Assembly (NCBI RefSeq): GCF_902167705.1
Contig: NZ_CABHMZ010000009.1
Coordinates: 1 to 13,576, forward strand
Length of the DNA stretch: 13,576 nucleotides
Direction of reading: 5' to 3'
Source of the DNA: Streptococcus constellatus
GTDB taxonomy: Bacteria; Bacillota; Bacilli; Lactobacillales; Streptococcaceae
The notes under the pieces are model-generated. The model saw only the letters and a program-made list of their open reading frames with translations. It was not told the DNA's origin and did no database searches. Positions 5,978 through 12,775 of the stretch are shown piece by piece (position 1 is the first letter of the stretch; every line of letters begins with the position of its first letter). Made by a program: the position numbers and the translations under genes.

Positions 5978-7435
5978 TTACAACCCTAACTCTTGCTTCT
6001 TTACCTGTGTTAATCCTCTCTTTTCTTGCAGTAATTTATCTATACAGCTTCTAACACTTTCAGCTTGTTCAACCTTTTTTCGTATATCTATCATTTGAGA
6101 ATATAGAGTATCTTTTTCTTTCCTCAAAGTGCCTATTTCTGATTTCCATTTGGATATATTTAGGGTCTTGTTTTCTCCTAAATGCTCTTTCAGATATTTT
6201 TTGGCACTTTCAAATAAAATAATCTCTGCTGTATGTTCATTGTAGAAAGTATCTTGTTTGTTTTTCTTTAGCTTGGTATAGGCTGTATAGGTATCTTTAT
6301 GCTTCAAATATTTTTCGGCATGGTCGATAAGTTGTACTCTATCATCTATTTTCTTTTCGGTATCTTTTATAGCTCTTGTGGTCTTATAGTTCTTATCTCT
6401 TAAAATAACTATACTTTCTTTCAGTTCAGATACGGAAGTGATATTTTTCTCTTTTAAGAATTGATAGCTTTCGATGTATTGTTCTAAATCTGTATTATGG
6501 TTATCTGCATTTTTACGGATAAGATTTTCAAAAACGGATAGCAAATTTTCTTTGGGTGGGAGAGGGGATGTGAGATTATCATTTTCTTTTTCTTCTTTGC
6601 CTATTCTCATTACCCAATTTAACAAGGCTTTTATTCTTAACTTGATTTCCTGTAATATCCTATTCTGTTTTCTGATTTCTCGGTTGATATTTCCTCTGTC
6701 GGTGGCTATGCCTTTCTTTTCCATTTGGGTGGCTGATACGCCTAAATGAATGGTCGGTATTTGCTCTGTACCTTGTCTTTGATAAGAGCGGTGATCCACT
6801 TTGTCCTGTATGCTGTTTTCTTCAAGACATTTGTTTATAATATCTGCCCATGCCTTTCGCCAATGCTCTGCTTTGTCTTGTTCATTCCAATCCACTGTAT
6901 TGATTTTCCTTGTTTTGTAGTTGCCGTTTTTGAGTTTTACTTTCTCTCCGTTTTCATCAAGGATATATTCCTTTTTCGATTTTGCTCCCCATGTTTTATC
7001 TTCGTTTAACGGTCGCATAGTTAATTGAATATGTGCGTGTGGGTTTCCGTCATTTTTATCGTGTATAGCAATGTCGGCACACATACCGACATCTACAAAA
7101 TTTTCTTTCACATAGTTCCTTACAAGTTCAATCTGTTTTTCCCTGTCTAATTCTTTAGGCAATGCAATTTCTATTTCTCTTGCAAGCTGTGAGTTTTTAC
7201 TTTTTTCTATTTTCTCGACACTGTTCCATAAGACAGAACGGTTTGCAAATTCCTGTGGTGCATTTTGTGGTAATAGAATTTCAGTATGGGCTATTCCGCC
7301 TTTTCTTGTAAAGTCGTGGACTATGCCGTCATATTCATTTTTTATCTTTTCGCCACTTCGATAGGCGGAAGCTGCAACTGCACTCTTGCCTTTGCCTCTT
7401 GAGATAATTTTGATACTGAGATGATATATCGCCAT
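5978..7435 (-). CDS. mobA: MobA/MobL-family (MOBQ) relaxase
   Basis: Relaxases nick one strand at oriT and lead it into the recipient covalently bound. Seen: MAIYHLSIKI start, ASAYRSG with Y25 at the same position as the catalytic Tyr25 of RSF1010 MobA, and IAIHD...NPHAHIQLTMRP giving H125, H133 and H135 as the metal-binding histidines. The relaxase domain occupies about residues 1-230; the rest is Lys/Glu-rich and probably coiled coil, with no primase motif. I prefer ATG 7435 (485 residues) over the ATG at 7447: the AAAGG motif directly abuts 7447 but lies 12 bases from 7435, and the family begins MAIYHLS. It needs a coupling protein and channel from a host element. The oriT lies just upstream at 7633-7674. 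Confidence 0.93.
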   Translation of the reverse strand: MAIYHLSIKIISRGKGKSAVAASAYRSGEKIKNEYDGIVHDFTRKGGIAHTEILLPQNAPQEFANRSVLWNSVEKIEKSKNSQLAREIEIALPKELDREKQIELVRNYVKENFVDVGMCADIAIHDKNDGNPHAHIQLTMRPLNEDKTWGAKSKKEYILDENGEKVKLKNGNYKTRKINTVDWNEQDKAEHWRKAWADIINKCLEENSIQDKVDHRSYQRQGTEQIPTIHLGVSATQMEKKGIATDRGNINREIRKQNRILQEIKLRIKALLNWVMRIGKEEKENDNLTSPLPPKENLLSVFENLIRKNADNHNTDLEQYIESYQFLKEKNITSVSELKESIVILRDKNYKTTRAIKDTEKKIDDRVQLIDHAEKYLKHKDTYTAYTKLKKNKQDTFYNEHTAEIILFESAKKYLKEHLGENKTLNISKWKSEIGTLRKEKDTLYSQMIDIRKKVEQAESVRSCIDKLLQEKRGLTQVKKQELGL

Positions 7436-7493
7436 AAGGGAACACATCCTTTCGTTTCTCTGATACTTTGGTGTGGCGATGAATAAGACTTCC

Positions 7494-7524
7494 TAAAAAA
7501 ATCGGATAGCTTTTTATCCGATTT
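7494..7524 (-). terminator. Terminator between the DUF3847 and relaxase genes
   Basis: A perfect 10-bp stem AAATCGGATA / TATCCGATTT (7499-7508, 7515-7524) is followed on the minus strand by TTTTTTT. It lies between oriT and the relaxase gene, so the relaxase should have its own promoter downstream or depend on readthrough. Confidence 0.85.
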
Positions 7525-7548
7525 CTTTTGGGAAGTACACAAGGGGTA

Positions 7549-7618
7549 GGAAATTTATTTCCGTAGGGGAGTGTAGCTCCCCTGTATCAGCGTTAGCTGA
7601 TATGCTCTCTGCAAGAGC
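7549..7618. repeat. Tandem hairpin cluster beside oriT
   Basis: Four short inverted repeats in a row: GGAAAT/ATTTCC (7549-7562), AGGGGAG/CTCCCCT (7565-7583), TATCAGC/GCTGATA (7585-7602) and GCTCT/AGAGC (7604-7618), each with a loop of 2-5 bases. With the two oriT hairpins this makes six within about 125 bases. Such folding in single strands could serve relaxase or accessory-protein recognition, or lagging-strand start after transfer; the function is inferred. Confidence 0.75.
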
Positions 7619-7633
7619 CTTCGGAGAACGCAC

Positions 7634-7674
7634 ACACCCTTTAGGGTGTATAAGTGCGCCCTTGTAAACAAGGG
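7634..7674 (+). other. oriT: oriT with IncQ/MOBQ-type nick site
   Basis: TAAGTGCGCCCT at 7651-7662 is identical to the nick core of RSF1010/R1162-type origins, where cutting is at TAAGTGCG|CCCT, here between 7658 and 7659 of the plus strand. As in R1162, an inverted repeat (ACACCCT-TT-AGGGTGT, 7634-7649) stands directly 5' of the core. A second hairpin CCCTTGT-AA-ACAAGGG (7659-7674) starts exactly at the predicted 5' end of the nick. Transfer in the 5'-3' direction would bring the DUF3847, TnpW and recombinase genes in first and the relaxase gene last, the usual order. Confidence 0.88.
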
Positions 7675-7675
7675 A

Positions 7676-7996
7676 CTACTGCTCTGTTTCCGTTACTTTC
7701 TCTTGTTTTTCTATGTTTTCTTCTTCCGTTTTTTCTCTTTTCTCCATGATTTTTAGGACTTTTTCATTTATTGCTTCTTTGATATTTGGGAATGTAATTA
7801 GCTGATAAAATTCATCTTTGGTAAAATCCTTGCTTTCGTTAAAGATACTTTCAAAAACTGCTCCTTTTTCATAAAGCCTTTTATCTCTTTTCTTTCGTTC
7901 TTCCTGTTTCTGCTGACTGATGAGTTTTTTTCTTTTGTTTTGTAACTGCTTAATTTCCTCTTCTGCCATTAAGATTTTTTCATCTATATTTTTCAT
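7676..7996 (-). CDS. DUF3847-family protein, probable mobilization accessory
   Basis: A 106-residue, highly charged protein. Residues 1-40 form a likely coiled coil (AEEEIKQLQNKRKKLISQQ), then ERKKRDKRLYEKGAVFESI, the conserved centre of DUF3847 proteins, which commonly sit directly upstream of MobA/MobL genes in clostridial elements. Its stop codon abuts the oriT hairpin at 7668-7674. By size, basic charge and position it could be the MobC-like protein that helps the relaxase at oriT, but no direct evidence exists here. AAAGGAG lies 8 bases before the ATG. Confidence 0.82.
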   Translation of the reverse strand: MKNIDEKILMAEEEIKQLQNKRKKLISQQKQEERKKRDKRLYEKGAVFESIFNESKDFTKDEFYQLITFPNIKEAINEKVLKIMEKREKTEEENIEKQEKVTETEQ

Positions 7997-8026
7997 TTTC
8001 TGTTCTCCTTTCTGATTTTTAGTAAA

Positions 8027-8056
8027 GAAAAAACAGTAAACCGATTTGATTTACTG
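8027..8056 (-). terminator. Terminator after the TnpW-like gene
   Basis: CAGTAAA / TTTACTG (8034-8040 and 8050-8056) with a 9-base loop, followed on the minus strand by TTTTTT. It lies just past the stop at 8069 and before the DUF3847 ribosome binding site, so DUF3847 may depend on readthrough. Confidence 0.75.
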
Positions 8057-8068
8057 ATCTCATTTTTT

Positions 8069-8266
8069 CTATTCTTTCCGTTCCGATTTCACTACCTTTA
8101 ACAGCTTATCTTGAAATGTATCCTTACTGTTTGGGTCAAAATATATCTCTGTTACAAAAGTTTTTCCTCTAATCTTTTTTATCATGATATTGTTCGGCTT
8201 CTGGGGTATGGTCTGTTCTTTTACTGTCTGTATTTTATCGTTCTGTGCTTCTTGTTTTTCTGTCAT
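8069..8266 (-). CDS. tnpW: TnpW-family transposon-encoded protein
   Basis: The 65-residue protein has a polar N-terminus and a conserved C-terminal half, IMIKKIRGKTFVTEIYFDPNSKDTF then QDKLLKVV, matching the small TnpW proteins of Tn4451-type elements, whose function is not established. AAAGGAGG lies 5 bases before the ATG. It sits between the recombinase terminator and its own terminator, so it may have its own weak promoter or be expressed by readthrough. Confidence 0.78.
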   Translation of the reverse strand: MTEKQEAQNDKIQTVKEQTIPQKPNNIMIKKIRGKTFVTEIYFDPNSKDTFQDKLLKVVKSERKE

Positions 8267-8288
8267 TCAATCCTCCTTTTACTTGCAC

Positions 8289-8318
8289 AAAAAAAGATTT
8301 CCTGTGATTTAGGAAACC
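8289..8318 (-). terminator. Terminator of the recombinase gene
   Basis: GGTTTCCT / AGGAAATC on the minus strand (8311-8318 with 8296-8303, one G-U pair) followed by TTTTTTT, about 28 bases after the recombinase stop. Confidence 0.82.
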
Positions 8319-8345
8319 TCTTTTCGTCTTGGTTGATATTTGGTT

Positions 8346-10184
8346 TTAGGTTGTGGCTTGTAGCTTCTTTCTTGCTCGGTATTCTCGTGCTTTTATCCGT
8401 TCATACTCTCTAAACTTTTCAATGTTTTTGGCTCTATATTCTTTGGAATATGCCCTATGATATGCTCTTGATTTTTCTTTCTTGGCTTCTTCTATTTCTT
8501 CTCTCATCTGTATCATTTCCTGTTCTGTCGGCTCTATATCTTTTGTGAGTTCATTTTCAAATTTTCCGATATAGTTGAAATACACTTCTATTCGCTGAAC
8601 CGCATATTTTGCTCTTTTAACATCTCGCTCATGCACTACAATTTTACTGATAAATTCATTGATGGCGGTAGAGGTAAGTTCTTCAAAGTCTAAATAGCTT
8701 TCTGCCAGTCTTATAAAGTTCTTTGCTCTTTGGTTGGCATTTTCAAATTCAGATAAGTGTTCCTCTATTTTCTCTTGTTCTGCTTTCAAAGTATAATATT
8801 CTTCTGCATACTTCCTTGATAGTAATTCATAGCGTTCCCTTTCGATATTGCCCAGTGCATTGTCCTCATACAGCTTATTCATCACTCTTTCTATCTGTTC
8901 CATTCGGTCTGTAATTTGCGGGATACGCTTTTTCTGTTTCACTACTTCTTCGGTCTGTTCTTTTGCAAGACTGTTTTTTACCAGTGTTTCAAATTCTCCT
9001 TTATTTGCTAATGAATACTTTGCTATCTTTCGCAAAACCTCTGTTAGATTTTCCATCACATCATCGACATCAATGCGATGTGGAGAATGGCATTTAGGGT
9101 GCTTAGCTTTTCCTTTGGCATATTCACTGCAATAGGTTACATGCTGTACCTTATTGTTCTTGTGTATGGTGCGTATGTGCATTTTTGTACCGCAATCTTT
9201 ACAGTACATCAGTCCCGATAATGGGTGGATTTCTCCATCTCCGTTTGGTCTTTTTACCGGTGCATTTTTTAATATCCGTTGTACATTTTCATAGGTACTT
9301 CTATCTATGATTGGTTCGTGTACATCAGGGATTATTTGCCACTTGTCTTTATCTACATAATGGTTTCGCTTATCTTTATAATGCTTTTCAGTTTTGAAGT
9401 TGACTACATCGCCACAATACTCCTGCCTTTTCAGTATGCGTGTTAGGGTTGCTTTGTTCCAGTTATAGCGGTTTTCTTCATTCAGCTTTTTGTTTTTCGC
9501 TGTTCCTCTGTCTTGCTGTTTCATATAAAAGGTTGGGGTTAGTATTTCTTTTTCTTTCAAGTAAACGGCTATCTGATTGCGGTTTTTCCCCTCCATAAAG
9601 AGCGTAAAAATGAGTTTTACGACTTCGGCAGCTTCTTTATCGACGATCCAATAATCTTTGTTGTTTGGGTCTTTTATATAGCCGTATGGAGCTTCTGTTG
9701 CAACGGGCTTTCCGTTTGCTCCTTTGGTCTTAATGCCTGTTGTTACTTTCTTGCTGATGTCCCTTGCATACCACTCGGACATAATATTGATAAAGGGGGC
9801 AAATTCCAATGTGTTTTGGTCTTGACTGTCGATACCGTTATTGATAGCAATAAAGCGTACATTGTTTCGTCTGAATATCTCCATAGCGTTTCCTACTTGA
9901 AGATAATCTCGTCCCCATCTTGTCATATCTTTCATAATGACAATGCCGATTTTATCGCTTTCTACATCGTTTATCATCTGTGTATAGGCACTTCTATCAA
10001 AGAACCTACCGCTTTCATCATCGTCGATATAGTGGCGAATATTCATCAGCTTATGCTGTCTTGCATATCGCTCTAAAAATGCCTTTTGATTTACGATACT
10101 GTTGCTTTCGCCACCGTCCCTGTCCTCATCACCAACTGAAAGGCGGGAGTATAGTGCTGTGATTTTATTTGTGTATTCTATCAT
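8346..10184 (-). CDS. tnpX: Large serine recombinase (TnpX-like), transposase of the nested element
   Basis: At 612 residues it has the domains of large serine recombinases in order: a resolvase-type catalytic domain (about 8-160) with LYSRLS, S16 being the expected nucleophile, and MKDMTRWGRD; a recombinase domain (about 180-300) with GYIKDPNNKDYW and TLTRILKRQEYCG; a zinc ribbon (CKDCGTK ... C ... C, about 330-370); a coiled coil; and a DUF4368-like region (INEFISKIVVHERDV...). A strongly basic repeat-like tail (AYHRAYSKEYRAKN, then REYERIKAREYRARKK) is added at the end. AGGAGG lies 8 bases before the ATG. It should excise the element as a circle and insert it at TGGG-core sites. It starts about 60 bases from the element's right end, where the circle junction would supply its promoter. 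Confidence 0.94.
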   Translation of the reverse strand: MIEYTNKITALYSRLSVGDEDRDGGESNSIVNQKAFLERYARQHKLMNIRHYIDDDESGRFFDRSAYTQMINDVESDKIGIVIMKDMTRWGRDYLQVGNAMEIFRRNNVRFIAINNGIDSQDQNTLEFAPFINIMSEWYARDISKKVTTGIKTKGANGKPVATEAPYGYIKDPNNKDYWIVDKEAAEVVKLIFTLFMEGKNRNQIAVYLKEKEILTPTFYMKQQDRGTAKNKKLNEENRYNWNKATLTRILKRQEYCGDVVNFKTEKHYKDKRNHYVDKDKWQIIPDVHEPIIDRSTYENVQRILKNAPVKRPNGDGEIHPLSGLMYCKDCGTKMHIRTIHKNNKVQHVTYCSEYAKGKAKHPKCHSPHRIDVDDVMENLTEVLRKIAKYSLANKGEFETLVKNSLAKEQTEEVVKQKKRIPQITDRMEQIERVMNKLYEDNALGNIERERYELLSRKYAEEYYTLKAEQEKIEEHLSEFENANQRAKNFIRLAESYLDFEELTSTAINEFISKIVVHERDVKRAKYAVQRIEVYFNYIGKFENELTKDIEPTEQEMIQMREEIEEAKKEKSRAYHRAYSKEYRAKNIEKFREYERIKAREYRARKKLQATT

Positions 10185-10233
10185 GGCGTTATCCTCCTTT
10201 TTTGTGTCTATATATCACTCCTTTACAGTTAAT

Positions 10234-10239
10234 ATTATG
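10234..10239 (-). promoter_or_regulatory. -10 half of the circle-junction promoter
   Basis: CATAAT on the minus strand, 50 bases upstream of the recombinase ATG and 3 bases inside the element end. In the integrated form the sequence 17 bp upstream is virD4 coding DNA with no -35 match; in the circle the TTGACA at 2987-2992 is placed there exactly. Confidence 0.7.
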
Positions 10240-10573
10240 CAACCCATCTTGCAGAGCCATACTCTTTCCCCAGTTTGAACTTTTTTGCGTTTTTACCTTT
10301 GGTATAGACAATAAATTTAATTAAAGCTGCTACCCCTACGCCCATTAAAATATCAGTTGGATGAATACTCGGAATAAAGCTCATAGTATTAAGCTCTAAT
10401 ATTCCTTGAAAGATTTTGTCAATAATATCGCCACCTGTATAGGCTCTTACATGGTGAGAAAAGATATTGCCAACATAGAAAAATGCAAGATATGGAATGT
10501 TCTGCTTTAGAAACCTTGCCTTATCTTGCACTTTGAATAAGCCTTTGATGTCCTTTAGTATCTTATCTATCAT
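10235..10573 (-). CDS. virD4: VirD4/TraG coupling protein, N-terminal membrane fragment of a split gene
   Basis: Encodes 112 residues: two membrane segments (around IPYLAFFYVGNIF and ILMGVGVAALIKFIVY) and then KLGKEYGSARW, the start of the VirD4/TraG soluble domain. The final Val-Ala and the TAA come from the nested element. The ATG is part of an ATGA overlap with the pcfB stop, and AAAGGAG lies 8 bases upstream. The rest of the protein is encoded at 1522-2973. Alone, this fragment has no ATPase motifs and could at most be a membrane stub, possibly a dominant-negative one. Confidence 0.9.
   Translation of the reverse strand: MIDKILKDIKGLFKVQDKARFLKQNIPYLAFFYVGNIFSHHVRAYTGGDIIDKIFQGILELNTMSFIPSIHPTDILMGVGVAALIKFIVYTKGKNAKKFKLGKEYGSARWVA
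10243..10246 (-). repeat. Core TGGG, right end of nested transposon
   Basis: Same TGGG as at 2973-2976. Upstream lies virD4 coding DNA (GCAAGA); downstream lies element DNA (TTGCATAATATT). It spans the codon for the conserved Trp and the first base of the following Gly in GSARWG. Confidence 0.85.
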
Positions 10574-11055
10574 AGGCTCTGCTCCTTTTGTTTGTTCTTG
10601 ACTTTATCTTTAGAAACAGAGTTCTTTGCCATCTCCTTGAATTTCTCAATATTCTTGTGGATAGATTCTTTCCTTTCCGTTTTCTTTTCTGATTCCGAAA
10701 GAGCGTGTTTAAATGCTTTATCCATTACTTTCATGTCTTTTGCCTGAAAGAATACTGAGTATTTTCCACTTTCCTTATCTTTCATTACAGAAAACTTTAC
10801 CCCATACCGATTAAGTTCCTTTTTCAGTTCTTTCAGCTCCGCTTCTTCTACCGGAATTTCTTCAAGCTGTCCCTTTTTAACCATATCTTTTAGCTTTACT
10901 TCATTTCCGTTAGCATTAATCAGTTCTTCAAGTCCTCCAAGTTTTTCAGCTTCTTTCATCAGTTTCTTTAATAAGTTAAGAAGCAGCTTTCCCGTTACTT
11001 TGGCAGCTTTCACTTCCATATTCAGCGTTTTTCTTGCAATTTCTTCATTGATCAA
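10570..11055 (-). CDS. pcfB: PcfB-family (DUF3801) conjugation protein
   Basis: The 161-residue protein opens with MINEEIARKTLNMEVKAA and has YGVKFSVMKDKESGKYSVFFQAKD near 84-107, the conserved block of PcfB/DUF3801 proteins that precede virD4/traG genes in Gram-positive conjugative elements. The end is Lys-rich. In pCF10, PcfB is needed for conjugative transfer and works with the relaxosome and coupling protein. Start is TTG, read as part of a 4-base TTGA overlap with the upstream stop, with AGGAGG 9 bases before it; its own stop overlaps the virD4 start. Confidence 0.82.
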   Translation of the reverse strand: MINEEIARKTLNMEVKAAKVTGKLLLNLLKKLMKEAEKLGGLEELINANGNEVKLKDMVKKGQLEEIPVEEAELKELKKELNRYGVKFSVMKDKESGKYSVFFQAKDMKVMDKAFKHALSESEKKTERKESIHKNIEKFKEMAKNSVSKDKVKNKQKEQSL

Positions 11056-11903
11056 GTTCTCTCACCTCCTGTCAGTAATCTTTCTTTATTTCTCTTTAAT
11101 TTTTCTTCCTGAATAACTTTCCTGTAATCTTCTCCAAGTACCATCACAGGAATACACATCTCGATAATTCTTGAGTAAATTCTTTGGTATTCCACACTCT
11201 CCGTACAGTTTTCAATTTGACTGTAAGAAAGATTTGTAGTAAAAATTGTTGGTTTATGCTTTAAGTACCTGTTATTCACAATGTTATATACCTGCTCTTT
11301 TGCATAGCTTGTATCTCTTTCAATTCCTAAATCATCTAAGATGAGAACGGAAGTGTTTACAAGGGATTCGATATATGCGTTTTTATCAAGGTCAAATCCG
11401 CCTTTTTGCAGTTCATTGATTATCTGTGAAAAGTTTCTAATCTTGACGCTTATCTGATACTGTTCAATCAGTGCATTGGCAATGGAGCAGGCAAGATAGG
11501 TCTTTCCACTACCCACCGAACCATAGAACAGGAGTCTGATATTTTCTTTTTTCATCAGCTCATAGTCTTTTACAAAATTCTTTGCGATGATAAGGCTTTG
11601 ATTTTCTTTTCCCTGATAGTTTTCAAAGGTATATTCCCATTGAATCATGGAGGTGAAGCAGATACTTTTTAATCTCTCGATTTCAAGCTGCTTTTGTCTT
11701 TCTTTTTCTTTTGCTTCTCTATCTCTATCGCATTTACAAGCTGTCTTAAATATCATCTGCTTTCCGAAAAACTCTAATGCTTTTCCGTCTTTTCTTTCAT
11801 GGCACACTTTACAGTAGGCGTGTCCGTCTTTGATGTATTCTTTTTCAGGATCAAAGCTATATTCCACATCTTCTATCATTACTTTTTCTAATTCATTATT
11901 CAT
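11052..11903 (-). CDS. DnaC/IstB-like ATP-binding protein (putative helicase loader)
   Basis: AAA+ ATPase of 283 residues. Walker A GSVGSGKT lies near residues 128-135 and Walker B SVLILDDLG near 190-198, followed by NRYLKHKPTIFTTNL as in DnaC/DnaI-type loaders. The N-terminus carries a zinc-binding cluster (CKVCHERK ... CKCDR). Next to a RepA_N initiator its likely role is bringing the replicative helicase to the element's origin during circular replication. Start ATG overlaps the repA stop (ATGA), AAAGGAG upstream. Confidence 0.87.
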   Translation of the reverse strand: MNNELEKVMIEDVEYSFDPEKEYIKDGHAYCKVCHERKDGKALEFFGKQMIFKTACKCDRDREAKEKERQKQLEIERLKSICFTSMIQWEYTFENYQGKENQSLIIAKNFVKDYELMKKENIRLLFYGSVGSGKTYLACSIANALIEQYQISVKIRNFSQIINELQKGGFDLDKNAYIESLVNTSVLILDDLGIERDTSYAKEQVYNIVNNRYLKHKPTIFTTNLSYSQIENCTESVEYQRIYSRIIEMCIPVMVLGEDYRKVIQEEKLKRNKERLLTGGERT

Positions 11904-12670
11904 AGATGTACTCCTTTGTTATATTCCTCCCATGTAGGGATATTGGATGTTTTCTTACTTCCCTGATCTTTATAAAACCAAGAAAGGATTGTTGCTTTAT
12001 GGTCTTTATATGTCTTTCCGGTACTTTGAAGATAGGTTGATAATCTCTCAATGTAGTTATCAAGCTCTCCTGCCATTTTTATTTGTAATTCACCTATATC
12101 TTCGTCCTTTAAAAAGACATTTTGAAATGTTCCAAGTCCGTTTTCACCAAAACTATATTCTCTCTTACTATACTTACTCTTATTATTCTCTATATAGTTA
12201 GAGTCAACATTTTGAACTTCCTGAAGTTCATTTTCTTTACTTCTGAGGTTAAAATCTTTTACTTCTGAAGTTAAGTTTTTTGACTTCTGCAAGTCATTTT
12301 CTTTTACCGCTATTATGCTCATAAAGTCTTTGACATAAATGACATTCGGCTTACCAAGTCCAAGCCTTACTCTTTCAATCAGTCCTATTCCTTTTTTGCT
12401 GTCTAACTCGTCCAATGTTTTTATGGCAGTAGGCTTTGAGATATTTCTTCTTTTCATAATTTCCTCGACTGTGAAATAGATAAATACTCTGCCTTCCTTG
12501 TCTATCCAGTTATTCTTAAATGACATTCCTGTTCGTTTCAAAAGCATGGAATAAAGGATAATGGCTTCAGCAGAAAGTCCGGTAAATTCTTCTCCGTCTA
12601 CCAATATTTCAGGCACTTTCAGAAAGTTAAATCTTTCCGCTTCTCTGTTATAGAAATAGTCAAAGTCCAT
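11900..12670 (-). CDS. repA: RepA_N-type replication initiator
   Basis: The 256-residue protein starts MDFDYFYNREAERFNFLKVPEILVDG; together with YSMLLKRTGMSFKN and the winged-helix segment ISKPTAIKTLDELDSKKGIGLIER (about 79-102) this matches the RepA N-terminal domain (PF06970). Such initiators occur on Gram-positive theta plasmids and Tn1549/CTn-type elements. The C-terminal part is variable, as normal. The ribosome binding site GGAGGTGATC is an extended match to the 16S anti-SD, suggesting efficient translation. It is first in the operon with dnaC-like, pcfB and virD4. No origin iterons are evident. Confidence 0.88.
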   Translation of the reverse strand: MDFDYFYNREAERFNFLKVPEILVDGEEFTGLSAEAIILYSMLLKRTGMSFKNNWIDKEGRVFIYFTVEEIMKRRNISKPTAIKTLDELDSKKGIGLIERVRLGLGKPNVIYVKDFMSIIAVKENDLQKSKNLTSEVKDFNLRSKENELQEVQNVDSNYIENNKSKYSKREYSFGENGLGTFQNVFLKDEDIGELQIKMAGELDNYIERLSTYLQSTGKTYKDHKATILSWFYKDQGSKKTSNIPTWEEYNKGVHL

Positions 12671-12700
12671 ACAGGATCACCTCCCTCCTTAAAAATTTGC

Positions 12701-12734
12701 AAAGAAAAAGACGATAGTTTTTTCTTCTATCGCC
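12701..12734 (-). terminator. Terminator between the methyltransferase and repA
   Basis: GGCGATAG / CTATCGTC (minus strand; 12727-12734 with 12710-12717) and a T-rich tail. It ends only about 30 bases before the repA start, leaving no room for a promoter after it. The repA operon must therefore be read through this hairpin, which may act as an attenuator. Confidence 0.78.
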
Positions 12735-12775
12735 TTTGGTAACCATTTTTATGAAATTTTTTCAAGCAAAGTTTT

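Larger units (their letters stand above)
2977..10246 (-). mobile_element. 7,270-bp TnpX-type mobilizable transposon inserted in virD4
   Basis: The ends are defined by three agreeing observations: the coupling-protein gene is split here, a TGGG core occurs at both breakpoints, and deleting 2977-10246 restores one in-frame virD4. Gene order on the minus strand is serine recombinase, TnpW-like, DUF3847, oriT, MobA/MobL relaxase, WYL regulator, zinc ribbon, ClbS-like, radical SAM, terminator. There are no terminal inverted repeats, as usual for large serine recombinase elements. It carries a relaxase and oriT but no mating channel or coupling protein, so it must be mobilized by other elements. 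It has the organisation of Tn4451-like elements, but its cargo differs from the catP of Tn4451. Confidence 0.92.

Noticed and set aside
7436..7447. Upstream ATG of the relaxase
   Set aside because: The ribosome binding motif abuts it directly, and family members begin at MAIYHLS.
7342..7542. 66-codon minus-strand ORF overlapping the relaxase start
   Set aside because: Runs through the terminator hairpin and the relaxase N-terminus in another frame; no family likeness.
7549..7674. CRISPR array
   Set aside because: The repeats are different small hairpins, not one repeat with spacers.
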